In this document: piece after piece, positions 23,660 through 31,761 of the stretch
Layout: every line of letters begins with the position of its first letter
How positions within the stretch are numbered: position 1 is the stretch's first letter
Source: Deltaproteobacteria bacterium
GTDB taxonomy: Bacteria; Desulfobacterota; Desulfuromonadia; Geobacterales; DSM-12255
Assembly: GCA_021849045.1 (NCBI GenBank)
Contig: JAJZTK010000024.1
Coordinates: 1-39,247 of the forward strand
DNA: 39,247 nucleotides
Direction: 5' to 3'
Program-made: the position numbers and the translations under genes
Notes under the pieces: generated by a model
Databases searched by the model: none
Told to the model about the DNA's origin: nothing
What the model saw: only the letters and a program-made list of their open reading frames with translations

Positions 23660-25585
23660 ATGAACACCCTAACCGAGCTTTACCGACAGAAGCTGAAAAC
23701 CGCAGATGAGGCGGTATGTCAGATACAATCCGGCTGGCGCGTTTTTGTAGGATCCGGTTGTGCGGTCCCGCAAACACTGGTTGCCGCTCTTTGCAGAAAC
23801 GCCAACCGTCTTCACGATCTAGAATTGATCCAACTCCTCTCCTTAGGGGCTGCCGATTATATTGCCGAACAAAATGCCGGGCATTTCCGGCACAACTCAT
23901 TCTTTATCAGCGAAAATGTCCGCCAGGCCGTTTGCGATGGGCGGGCCGATTACACGCCGATATTTCTGAGCGAAATTCCGGAACTTATCCGTAATGGTCA
24001 GCGAGGCAATCAAGTGGCCTTATTACAAGTGTCGCCGCCTGACAAACACGGATACTGCAGCATGGGAACAAATGTGGATATCCAGCGTGCGGCACTGGAT
24101 CGTGCCAAGCTGGTCATTGCCGAGGTTAACTGCCGAATGCCCAGGACTCACGGCGACAGCTACGTACACCTGAGTAAAATAGATTTTATGGTAGAGATCG
24201 ACCAGCCCATTCTCGAATCCGAGGCAAAGCAACCCGATGAGGTGGAGTTGCAGATTGGCTACCATATCTCACGCCTGGTGGAAAACGGCAGTTGCCTGCA
24301 GATGGGAATCGGCACCATACCCGGTACCGTATTGCAGTTTATTGCCGACAAGCGTGATCTCGGTATCCATACGGAGATGTTCAGCGATGCCTTGATACCA
24401 TTGATCGACGGAGGCAATATCACCAACCGCTTGAAACAGGTCTGCCCCGGCAAGACGGTCACCAGTTTTGTCATGGGCAGCAGAACGCTTTACGATTTTA
24501 TCGATGGCAATGCCGGCGTTGAATTTCATCCGTCGGATTTTGTCAACGATCCACGGGTGATTTCCAGCAACGACAAGGTGGTGGCGATCAATTCGGCGCT
24601 GCAGGTGGACCTGACCGGACAGATATGCGCCGACAGCATTGGTTACAAGTTTTACAGCGGCATTGGCGGTCAGGTGGATTTCGCCCGCGGTGCGGCCATG
24701 AGCCGGGGAGGCAAGCCGATCGTGGCAATCCGCAGTACCGCAAAAGATGGGACAATCAGCCGCATAGTGCACCGGATCGACGACGGCGCCGGCGTCGTCA
24801 CCAGCCGCGGTGATGCCCATTACGTGGTTTCCGAATACGGCATCGCCTACCTGCATGGCAAAACCATTCGCGAACGGGCTCTGGCATTGATCTCCATCGC
24901 CCACCCCGACTACCGCCAGGAGCTCTTGGATTTCGTCAAGAAGAAGCATTATGTCTATGAAGACGAGCAGGTGTGGCAACAGGCCCTGGATCAGTACCCA
25001 AAGGAGTTTGAGGAGCAGAGGCGGTTCGGCGGTACCATGATGCTGGTCAGACCCCTCAAGGCCACAGATGAACGTACCCTGCAGGAATTTTTCTATAGCC
25101 ACAATCCGGAAACCATCTACAACCGGTACTTCGGACCAAAACTGCAGCTTGCGCATCTGGAGGCGGCAAAACAGGTTTGCGTCGATTACCATAGTCGCAT
25201 GGCACTGGCTGTGTTCCTGCAGGTGGACAATGCCGAATCAATTGTGGCCGTAGCACGTTATGCGGTCAATCCCCGCACGAACATGGCGGAAACAGCGGTA
25301 GTGGTCCATGAGGATTTCCGCAGACTGGGGCTGGCCCAGTACCTGCTCCGGCAACTGGAACGTTACGCAATCAGCAAGGGAATCGAGGGGTTTTGTTCGG
25401 AGATTCTACCCACCAACGAGGCGATGATCAGCTATCACCGCAAGCTGGGCCATTCAGTGATATATTCGCAGGAAACGGACACCTATCACATGGAATTCCG
25501 TTTCAACAAGAAGCATCAGAAGATCGAGACAAAATCGGGGGGAGAAACGGGGCGGAGGGGTTCGGGCAGTGATTTCTCAGGTTGA
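23660..25585 (+). CDS. Acetyl-CoA hydrolase/transferase-family CoA-transferase fused to GNAT domain
   Basis: A 641-residue fusion. Residues 1-450 form a class I CoA-transferase of the acetyl-CoA hydrolase/4-hydroxybutyrate CoA-transferase family, with candidate catalytic glutamate E239 in HTEMFSDALIPLID, the GIGTIPG loop near 216-222 and GIGGQVDFARGA. From about 455 a GNAT acyltransferase domain follows (MMLVRPLKATDERTLQEFFY; acetyl-CoA loop region VHEDFRRLGLAQYLLRQLE). The tail is short, polar and disordered. It would exchange CoA between an acyl-CoA donor and an acid. A succinyl-CoA:benzoate CoA-transferase is known in Geobacter metallireducens, making an aromatic acceptor possible, but acetate or butyrate acceptors are equally likely. 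The GNAT part may be regulatory or may acetylate proteins. It is the only plus-strand gene between the left edge and the phenol operon. Confidence 0.9.
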   Translation: MNTLTELYRQKLKTADEAVCQIQSGWRVFVGSGCAVPQTLVAALCRNANRLHDLELIQLLSLGAADYIAEQNAGHFRHNSFFISENVRQAVCDGRADYTPIFLSEIPELIRNGQRGNQVALLQVSPPDKHGYCSMGTNVDIQRAALDRAKLVIAEVNCRMPRTHGDSYVHLSKIDFMVEIDQPILESEAKQPDEVELQIGYHISRLVENGSCLQMGIGTIPGTVLQFIADKRDLGIHTEMFSDALIPLIDGGNITNRLKQVCPGKTVTSFVMGSRTLYDFIDGNAGVEFHPSDFVNDPRVISSNDKVVAINSALQVDLTGQICADSIGYKFYSGIGGQVDFARGAAMSRGGKPIVAIRSTAKDGTISRIVHRIDDGAGVVTSRGDAHYVVSEYGIAYLHGKTIRERALALISIAHPDYRQELLDFVKKKHYVYEDEQVWQQALDQYPKEFEEQRRFGGTMMLVRPLKATDERTLQEFFYSHNPETIYNRYFGPKLQLAHLEAAKQVCVDYHSRMALAVFLQVDNAESIVAVARYAVNPRTNMAETAVVVHEDFRRLGLAQYLLRQLERYAISKGIEGFCSEILPTNEAMISYHRKLGHSVIYSQETDTYHMEFRFNKKHQKIETKSGGETGRRGSGSDFSG

Positions 25586-25654
25586 GGTATGGTGCTCTAA
25601 CATACCCGGACACGCGGCATGAGCGTGCTTCAACAAGAGAATACCCGGGCGGAA

Positions 25655-26122
25655 TCAGGCGGTACGGGAAGAGCTGGTTTTCTCGGGAGCCTTATTCTGG
25701 GCATCGGTCTCGGAGCGCTTGCGCGCGCTTTTCAATGCAGTGGCAAGGGTGATCGTATCCAGCACTGCCTTGGTAAGTTCGTCGATTTCGTTGGTGATAC
25801 TTTGCAACTCCGCCACGATGGGGTCGCCCGAGTGATTCCAGTGGTTCGGTATGTCGAGCTCCGACTCCAGGGTTTCAAAAAGTTGGATTACGTCCAGCAG
25901 CGTGGTGCGACTGACGTTTCCCGCGAACCGATATCCGCCGCCAACGCCACGCACCGCCTGTACCAGCCCCTCGTGAACAAGATTCCGCATCACTTTGGCA
26001 AGATGATGTGAAGATATCCCGTACTTGTCGGCAATATCGGTGGTTGAAAGCTGGCGATCAGCGTCGCTGGCCAGTTCGAGTACGGCAAGAAGGGCAAACA
26101 GGCTTCCTTTATTTAGCTTCAT
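25655..26122 (-). CDS. Rrf2-family transcriptional regulator without cysteines
   Basis: A 155-residue DNA-binding protein. The winged helix at about 1-80 contains STTDIADKYGISSHHLAKVMRNL as recognition region and the Rrf2 wing signature VRGVGGGYRF. It contains no cysteine at all, so it cannot ligate an Fe-S cluster as IscR or NsrR does; another ligand must be sensed. The tail from about 130 is polar and low-complexity. It lies 49 bp after the GNAT gene and is probably co-transcribed. A benzoate-pathway repressor of this family (BgeR) has been described in Geobacter bemidjiensis, so this may be a functional counterpart; the identity is inferred from family and context only. Confidence 0.9.
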   Translation of the reverse strand: MKLNKGSLFALLAVLELASDADRQLSTTDIADKYGISSHHLAKVMRNLVHEGLVQAVRGVGGGYRFAGNVSRTTLLDVIQLFETLESELDIPNHWNHSGDPIVAELQSITNEIDELTKAVLDTITLATALKSARKRSETDAQNKAPEKTSSSRTA

Positions 26123-26171
26123 GGTAAGATCCCACTCCGGTCAGCGACCCGGATAGTCTGGTAGATAAAGG

Positions 26172-26624
26172 TCAAAGCGAATCGAGCTTTTTTTCGAGCT
26201 CGACATAGCGGCCCGTCCGCAAACCCTGGCTGCGGAAAAATGACAGGGTGAGTGTATTATCGAGATGCACCATCGTTCGCACCGTCTTGATCCCGGTCTC
26301 CTTCAACCGCTTGCAAATCTCCTCGAACATCAGATGGGCGATCCCCCTCTGACGTACCTTTGGCGACACAGTCAGCGCAAACACCCAACCACACGGGGGC
26401 GAACCGAATTCCCAGGCACGCACCTCGCCAATGATAAAACCGACGACTTCTTTGCCGACTTCAGCGACCAGACAGAGCCGTTGCCCTTTATCGCTTATCA
26501 CATAGTGCTCAAAAACCCCGCGCCAGTAGGCAGGTTTTGCCTCCTCGGGGTCAACATCATCCAATGAGATAACGGCATCAAGGTCGGTCGGAACGGCATT
26601 GCGTATGGAAATCTGACTTTTCAT
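26172..26624 (-). CDS. Single-domain GNAT N-acetyltransferase
   Basis: A 150-residue acetyltransferase. The fold is complete: IRNAVPTDLDAVISLDD at the N-terminus, VGFIIGEVRAWEF in the central sheet, acetyl-CoA pyrophosphate loop VRQRGIAHLMFEEICKRL (Q/RxxGxA pattern) and the C-terminal FFRSQGLRTGRYVELEK. The ATG at 26624 follows AGGATACGGAA; the open frame extends 22 codons further without similarity to the family. It is first in an operon with the Rrf2 regulator. The substrate may be a protein lysine. In Rhodopseudomonas palustris a single-domain GNAT (KatA) acetylates aromatic acyl-CoA synthetases, and a ligase of this type is nearby. A small-molecule substrate cannot be excluded. Confidence 0.88.
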   Translation of the reverse strand: MKSQISIRNAVPTDLDAVISLDDVDPEEAKPAYWRGVFEHYVISDKGQRLCLVAEVGKEVVGFIIGEVRAWEFGSPPCGWVFALTVSPKVRQRGIAHLMFEEICKRLKETGIKTVRTMVHLDNTLTLSFFRSQGLRTGRYVELEKKLDSL

Positions 26625-26757
26625 TTCCGTATCCTGAATGATTGTTGCGTCGCAGCAACGTCCGGCCGAGTAATCTGCCGCACAGATCATTGATCATTGC
26701 CTGCGAGCATAAGGATCAGACCGCCCCTGTAGACTGCGAGCAAGAGAATGCTAATTT

Positions 26758-26792
26758 GGTACCTTAATACCACAATTTAAACCGATTTTCAA
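26758..26792 (-). promoter_or_regulatory. Promoter of GNAT-Rrf2 operon with GGTACC operator candidate
   Basis: On the minus strand TTGAAA (26792-26787), a 17-bp spacer and TATTAA (26769-26764) form a good sigma-70 promoter. ATTAAGGTACCAAATTA overlaps the -10 and start point and is nearly the same as the buk promoter sequence (ATTAAGGTACTAATTTA). Its position suits autorepression by the Rrf2 protein. Confidence 0.6.
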
Positions 26793-26836
26793 GTTTAATT
26801 ATTTTTCATCCCGAAAAGTGGCCAAACATACTCTTT

Positions 26837-27721
26837 TTACCATGATGTCCATGTTTCTCGGATGTATCCTTTCTCAGGCGACTCGATCGTCTCCCACGCA
26901 GACACAAAGGTTGTGTCATGAAGCCTGAGAACGGGATCAATGGTACCGTCCCGCATCACCTGATACCCCCCGGCAAGACTGGCACAGATGGGGGCCCCGA
27001 TTTCACGGATCACCTCAAAGACGATCCTTTCGCGTCTGGCCATCTGTTCGGTAGTGAGATTGCCGCCCAAGGGGTCGTCAATGTGGGAATCGACGCCGGC
27101 GTTGTAGATCACAAGGTCGACATCCGAAAATCCCCCCACGACACCCGGCAGCCTTTTCAGCCAGCGCTCCGCGGATGAGGATTTCGCATCCTGGTCCCCC
27201 CCGAAGCTGTAATGCCTGACATATTCCAGGTCAAGTCGCTCTATGATGTCGTCAGTACCGTTCCCGTAGTGATAGTCCAGGTCAAGGATACCAATCCGCC
27301 GGGCCCCGGCCCGATGTACCATTATTGCGGCAATGACAAGAAAATTGAAGGTACAGAAATCTCCGCCGCTGGCATAGCAGGCATGATGTGCGCCTGACGT
27401 AGGACTGAAACTCACCTCCTTGGTAATAAAGGAGTGCCGGGCAGCGGCAACCATGCTTCCGGCAACCCACGGCAAGGCCGCCGCAATCTCCGGGCTCCGG
27501 TTTTCATAACCGTTCATCTGGGTACATGAAAGCACACCGTCCACATACTCTCTGGCATGCGCCAGGGCAATGTCGTCAGCGGTAAGCGGCACAAAAGACT
27601 GCTCACAAAAGGGAATCCCTAGTTTTTTCCAGCTCTCCAGCACCTGTGCCGGCTTGCCGGCCGAAGGACTGAACGAGACCTGCCCCGAAACCGATTGTCG
27701 CTTATCGTAGAACACTCTCAT
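26837..27721 (-). CDS. Histone-deacetylase/acetoin-utilisation family zinc amidohydrolase
   Basis: A 294-residue deacetylase-like enzyme. Catalytic elements of the class II fold are visible: the HH pair in SGAHHACYASGGDFC, zinc ligands in GILDLDYHYGNGT (DxD..H), the later aspartate in NAGVDSHIDDPLGG, and the catalytic tyrosine in LAGGYQ. It likely removes acyl groups from protein lysines or polyamines. The ATG at 27721 with GGGAAAG upstream is preferred over the TTG six codons earlier. It follows a histidine kinase gene by 55 bp. In Rhodopseudomonas palustris a related enzyme, LdaA, deacetylates aromatic acyl-CoA synthetases. The neighbouring GNAT and ligase make the same role plausible here. 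Confidence 0.88.
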   Translation of the reverse strand: MRVFYDKRQSVSGQVSFSPSAGKPAQVLESWKKLGIPFCEQSFVPLTADDIALAHAREYVDGVLSCTQMNGYENRSPEIAAALPWVAGSMVAAARHSFITKEVSFSPTSGAHHACYASGGDFCTFNFLVIAAIMVHRAGARRIGILDLDYHYGNGTDDIIERLDLEYVRHYSFGGDQDAKSSSAERWLKRLPGVVGGFSDVDLVIYNAGVDSHIDDPLGGNLTTEQMARRERIVFEVIREIGAPICASLAGGYQVMRDGTIDPVLRLHDTTFVSAWETIESPEKGYIRETWTSW

Positions 27722-27776
27722 GGCTTTCCCATTGCACAATGACCGGGTCGGCTGCCATCCTGCGGCAACAGAGGTC

Positions 27777-29588
27777 TCAAAGCAACTGCTCTCCCTTTTC
27801 GGAAGGCCCCGTCAATGGCAGGACCACCGTAAAGGTGGCGCCAAGACCTGGCTCACTTTCAACCGTGACCGACCCGCCATGCCGAAGGACGATGGTCTGA
27901 AGGATCGACAGCCCCAACCCACCGCCGGAGGTCCTGGTTGTGTAAAATGGGTCAAACAGCTGCTCACTCTTGTCCTTCTGGATTCCTCCACCCGTATCGC
28001 TTACCATAATATGTGCCTGGCCGTCCTTGCCGTATGCGGTTATATCCAGACATCTTTCGTGTACGACCCCCTCCATGGCTTCGATGGCATTGAGGACAAG
28101 ATTCAGCAGCACCTGATGGATCTGCTCGGGGTCACAGACAAGCTGCACAGGGGAGTCGATGCTGATTTTGACATGAATGCGCTGGTCGGCAAGACGCTCC
28201 GACATCAGCTGAATCAACCGGCTGACAATCTCTCCAAGTTCAACGGACTGCAGCCGCAGCGGCCGGGGACGCGCAAAATCCATGACATCCTTGAGCAGAC
28301 GGTTGAGGCGCTGGATTTCACCATCGACAATGGAAAAGTTTTCGCAAAGGACACCTGAAGGATCGATTTTCTTGCGAATCATCTGCATATTCATCTGAAT
28401 AGCCGAGAGAGGGTTGCGGATTTCATGCACCAGTCCCAGTGCCAGGTGCCCCACAGCCGCCACTTTCTTGGCCACCAGCAGTTCATCGAAGGTGGACTCA
28501 AGGCGCGAATGCGCTTCACTGAGAGCCCTGGTGTGCAAGCCGACCTGGGTCGAAAGTGTCCTGTTCCAGTTGAACAACAGCGCCAGCAACAAGGTGGCGC
28601 CGCCGAGGATCGTCACCAGGAGTGTCGTTGAAATGGCTTCCTGACGTTGCAGGAAGGAGGACAGAAGCGCCTCCACCTCCCGCTCCGGCGTAGCGACGCC
28701 CAATATCCAGAGTCGATTCTCCAGGCGCACCGGATGGTAACTGACCAGTTTGCGAACGTGCCGGCTCGGGTCGTCCGGGTCCACGTAATCATACCAGTCA
28801 CTCCCCGGCTTACCGTCCCCGGCAGAGATCAACATATTGTAAATACGGGGCCATTTTGGGAGAAGCGCTTCCTCGAAGCTTTTCCCGGTAATTTTCCCGT
28901 TAGGATCGACAAGAATGGTTTTGTGGCTGCGGTCCATCAGCCAGGCATGGCCGTGTTTACCCATCCTGACGGAAAGGACATGCTTGCGCGCCAGTTCGTC
29001 AAAATTCAGCGTACAGGTGACAACACCAAGGAACTCCCCCTTCGGACCGTAAATACCTTCGGCAACGATAAGCTCCTTGACCCCGCGATGCCGCCCCCCC
29101 TCAAGCCGCATGAACGGCGTAAGATACATCCGCCCCGGCTCCTTGTTTTCCTTGGCCCAGCGGTAGTAGTCCCGCCAGGCATAGCTTCGGCCCAGGGTAA
29201 ACTGATCATTCGGCTCAATCGCAACCACGGTCCCGTTACGGTCGAAAACGACCAGGTCAATAAGAGGGGTATTGGCAAGGGAGCCGTAGATCTTCTTCAG
29301 ACTCCCTTTCACCTCTTCGGCACGTTGCCGGTTGACCTGTTTCCCGTCGAAGAGACTTGCCACGAGGTCCAGGTTGCGGTGGAACGTGGTGAACATTTCG
29401 TTGAGGCTCTGGGATGCCAATTCGGCCACGAGAAATTGCTGACGATTGTACTGTTCGAAGAAACGAGCGCGAGCCTCGGCCCGCACTCCGTTATTGGCAT
29501 GTTGAATCCAGAGGAGAGCGCTGATGGCACTGGCAACAATCAAAACCAGGGCAATCAACAGCTTATGCGTGCGCAAAAACATCATCAT
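27777..29588 (-). CDS. Cache-domain membrane histidine kinase
   Basis: A 603-residue sensor kinase. Transmembrane helices at about 10-28 and 318-340 flank a double-Cache periplasmic domain (LVVFDRNGTVVAIEPND; GRSYAWRDYYRWAKE; LMDRSHKTILVDPNGKI). The cytoplasmic part has a coiled coil, HisKA with H388 (LGLVHEIRNPLSAIQ) and an ATPase domain with N-box (LNLVLNAIEAM), G1 DTGGGI and G2 GGGLGLSI. This architecture resembles NtrB/DctB-type kinases that pair with sigma-54 response regulators. No gene with a receiver domain of that type is in reach, so it is an orphan here. It lies 114 bp after the phenol activator gene. No good ribosome site precedes the three tandem ATGs at 29588. Confidence 0.92.
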   Translation of the reverse strand: MMMFLRTHKLLIALVLIVASAISALLWIQHANNGVRAEARARFFEQYNRQQFLVAELASQSLNEMFTTFHRNLDLVASLFDGKQVNRQRAEEVKGSLKKIYGSLANTPLIDLVVFDRNGTVVAIEPNDQFTLGRSYAWRDYYRWAKENKEPGRMYLTPFMRLEGGRHRGVKELIVAEGIYGPKGEFLGVVTCTLNFDELARKHVLSVRMGKHGHAWLMDRSHKTILVDPNGKITGKSFEEALLPKWPRIYNMLISAGDGKPGSDWYDYVDPDDPSRHVRKLVSYHPVRLENRLWILGVATPEREVEALLSSFLQRQEAISTTLLVTILGGATLLLALLFNWNRTLSTQVGLHTRALSEAHSRLESTFDELLVAKKVAAVGHLALGLVHEIRNPLSAIQMNMQMIRKKIDPSGVLCENFSIVDGEIQRLNRLLKDVMDFARPRPLRLQSVELGEIVSRLIQLMSERLADQRIHVKISIDSPVQLVCDPEQIHQVLLNLVLNAIEAMEGVVHERCLDITAYGKDGQAHIMVSDTGGGIQKDKSEQLFDPFYTTRTSGGGLGLSILQTIVLRHGGSVTVESEPGLGATFTVVLPLTGPSEKGEQLL

Positions 29589-29702
29589 ATCAGGGAAGGC
29601 GTACCAGCGGAGTCAGTCCGTAATCACCATACACCCCACTGTCGGCAGGCTCGCATGTATCATACACCACGTTTCATCCGACCGCATCAATCGGCGCCAA
29701 TC

Positions 29703-31436
29703 TCAGGAGGAAACGAGCCCGATGCCGGGTCGGGCCGGGTCGCCTTCGTGCAGGCGCCCAAGACGATAGGCGAGCTGACGCCGGGTCAGGCCGAGCATCC
29801 TGGCAGCTGAGGAAAGATTGCCGCGGGCCTTGGCCACCGCGGTTTCGACCAGCATGGCCTCGACCTGGTCCAGCGTCATGACCCCGTTAAAGACCGCCTC
29901 GCAAAGATCTTTGCCTGATTCCCAGCGGTTGGTGTCGAGAGCACCGTTGCCATCAAGACCAAATTCCACTGACTGCTGGTCGCCGCTTGCCGAAAACATC
30001 TGATCCTGCTCGATGCGGCTGCCGCTCGGGGCCAGAATGACGCCACGCTCAATCATGTTCTGCAATTCGCGAATGTTGCCAGGCCATGGGTAGGCAAGAA
30101 GTGCCCGCTTGGCCTTGTCGGTAAAACCGCGCAGCTTCTTGCCGTGGATAGCGGAATATTTTTCCAGAAAGCGCTTGGCCAGCAACGGGATGTCCTCTTT
30201 GCGTTCACGAAGAGGCGGGATGCCGATCTGGAAGGCATTCAGCCGGTAATACAGGTCCGAGCGGAATTTCCCCTCCTTGACCAGCTGTTTCAGATCGACG
30301 TTGGTTGCCGCCACCAGCCGCACATTGACCTTTCGTGTCTTCTGATCGCCAAGTCGCTCTATCTCCCCCTCCTGCAGCACGCGCAAAAGTTTGGCCTGAG
30401 CCGAAAGAGGCAGATCACCGATCTCGTCGAGGAACAGCGTGCCGCCGTCTGCCCGCTCAAACCGGCCCGGACGAGTGATTAGTGCTCCGGTATAGGCCCC
30501 CTTCTCAACCCCGAACAGCTCGGATTCCACCAGGTCGTGAGGAATGGCCGCGCAGTTAATGGCGATAAAGGATTCCTTGTGGCGGGCACTGCTGTCATGC
30601 AGGGTGCGGGCGAACACTTCCTTGCCGACACCAGTCTCCCCGAGGAGCAGTACCGTGATCTGACTCTTTGCCGCCTGCCGGAGCAATTCGTAGGCGGTTC
30701 GGAAGGGGGGTGAATTGCCCACTATGTCGGCGGGAAGTTTTTCCTTCTCGCCAATGACTGAACGGAGCTGCACCACCTGGGTCTGCAAGTCAATGAGCTG
30801 GTCGGCAATCGATTCCCGGCTGAAAAGGCGCGCATACTCGTTCGCGTCCTCCCATTCCGCAATCGGCTTACCGACAATGCGGCAATGGTTCTCTCCCATT
30901 CCCGCACACGCCACCTCCTTGTACAGGATCGGGCACCCCATGAAGGCCGTCGTATACCCGCTGGCATAGCCGATCTGGCCCCAGCAGACCGGAGCGGAGT
31001 GGGTACCGTAGTGGCGTCGGTGCCATTGGGCCTCCCATGAGTTCTCCCAGAGAAACTCGCCGTAGAAGCTTCCTGCAACACGGTCGAATTCAACCCTAAC
31101 CGGGACGACCTTGACCGACCCCTCCAGCATATGAAGTTGCGGACCGGTCATGAAGAGTTCCATGTCCGTCGCCCCCTCGAAGCGCGTCCGGGCAAGTTCG
31201 GCATCGTGCATCCCCGCCGCGTACCCCATGCGGGTGAGAAGCCCTTGTACGCGCTCCATGCCGAGCGTGTCGATCAACTCCCGGCGCAGCGTGGCCTGTG
31301 CCTCGGCATGGACCAGGAGCATACGATGTTCGTGCAGCCAGATATGGCCGGATTCAGCACAGAAATGGACCCGTGCGCGCAGATCTCCGTCGGTCGTATC
31401 GCGGGTGGGTTTACTGATACTGCGGAGCTTGGTCAT
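29703..31436 (-). CDS. DmpR/MopR-type phenol-responsive sigma-54 activator
   Basis: A 577-residue activator: XylR-N sensor domain (about 15-115), V4R domain (about 125-190), B-linker, AAA+ domain (235-460) and Fis-like HTH (SSAARMLGLTRRQLAYRL). The V4R zinc ligands C151, E174, C177 and C185 have exactly the spacing of MopR (C155, E178, C181, C189). H102 and W130 fall where MopR H106 and W134 hold the phenol hydroxyl. Walker A is GETGVGKE (266-273), Walker B GGTLFLDEIGD. The sigma-54 loop reads GAYTGA (313-318), a conservative variant of GAFTGA. It binds phenol directly in the cytoplasm and is divergent from the phenylphosphate synthase operon, whose control region carries paired palindromes and a -24/-12 promoter. 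Confidence 0.95.
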   Translation of the reverse strand: MTKLRSISKPTRDTTDGDLRARVHFCAESGHIWLHEHRMLLVHAEAQATLRRELIDTLGMERVQGLLTRMGYAAGMHDAELARTRFEGATDMELFMTGPQLHMLEGSVKVVPVRVEFDRVAGSFYGEFLWENSWEAQWHRRHYGTHSAPVCWGQIGYASGYTTAFMGCPILYKEVACAGMGENHCRIVGKPIAEWEDANEYARLFSRESIADQLIDLQTQVVQLRSVIGEKEKLPADIVGNSPPFRTAYELLRQAAKSQITVLLLGETGVGKEVFARTLHDSSARHKESFIAINCAAIPHDLVESELFGVEKGAYTGALITRPGRFERADGGTLFLDEIGDLPLSAQAKLLRVLQEGEIERLGDQKTRKVNVRLVAATNVDLKQLVKEGKFRSDLYYRLNAFQIGIPPLRERKEDIPLLAKRFLEKYSAIHGKKLRGFTDKAKRALLAYPWPGNIRELQNMIERGVILAPSGSRIEQDQMFSASGDQQSVEFGLDGNGALDTNRWESGKDLCEAVFNGVMTLDQVEAMLVETAVAKARGNLSSAARMLGLTRRQLAYRLGRLHEGDPARPGIGLVSS

Positions 31437-31583
31437 AGGCGAACCTCTCTACAGTTCTCGTAGCGGTTAGACTATCTCTTCAGAGCCCGCCAGAACAAAA
31501 CATTGTCGCATTCATTTCCAATTGGCATTCAGGTTGACGACGACATACATCAATGCTGACCGGAACAGATTATCAATACATCA

Positions 31584-31761
31584 CCTGATTAGTACCAATC
31601 TTCCGCAACACACTCTCCCCCTCCCTTGACGGGAGGGGGGCGGGGGGGTGGGTGAAGCTGCAACCAGCGGACTTCGTGGCAACTTCCCCCCCACCATCAC
31701 CCTCCCCCGCCAGGGGGGAGGGGATTTTTTTCAAGCGGGCGGAAGATTAGTGCTAATCAGG
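31584..31761. mobile_element. MITE-like element with 23-bp terminal inverted repeats and 8-bp target duplication
   Basis: The 178-bp element starts CCTGATTAGTACCAATC and ends in its inverted copy. The outer 23 bp of each end match at 21 positions (left 31584-31606, right 31739-31761). The identical octamer ATACATCA directly flanks both ends (31576-31583 and 31762-31769), as expected of a target-site duplication. The interior is a GC-rich nested palindrome (CCCTCCC...GGGAGGG type, 31614-31724). It contains no coding capacity, so transposition would need a transposase in trans. It lies between the phenol activator and the phenylphosphate synthase operon. Confidence 0.8.

Noticed and set aside
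25655-26122. Fe-S-sensing (IscR/NsrR) role for the Rrf2 protein
   Set aside because: The protein contains no cysteine.
31614-31724. CRISPR-like or tandem repeat interpretation of the GC-rich tracts
   Set aside because: There are only nested inverted tracts inside one element, with no regularly spaced direct repeats.
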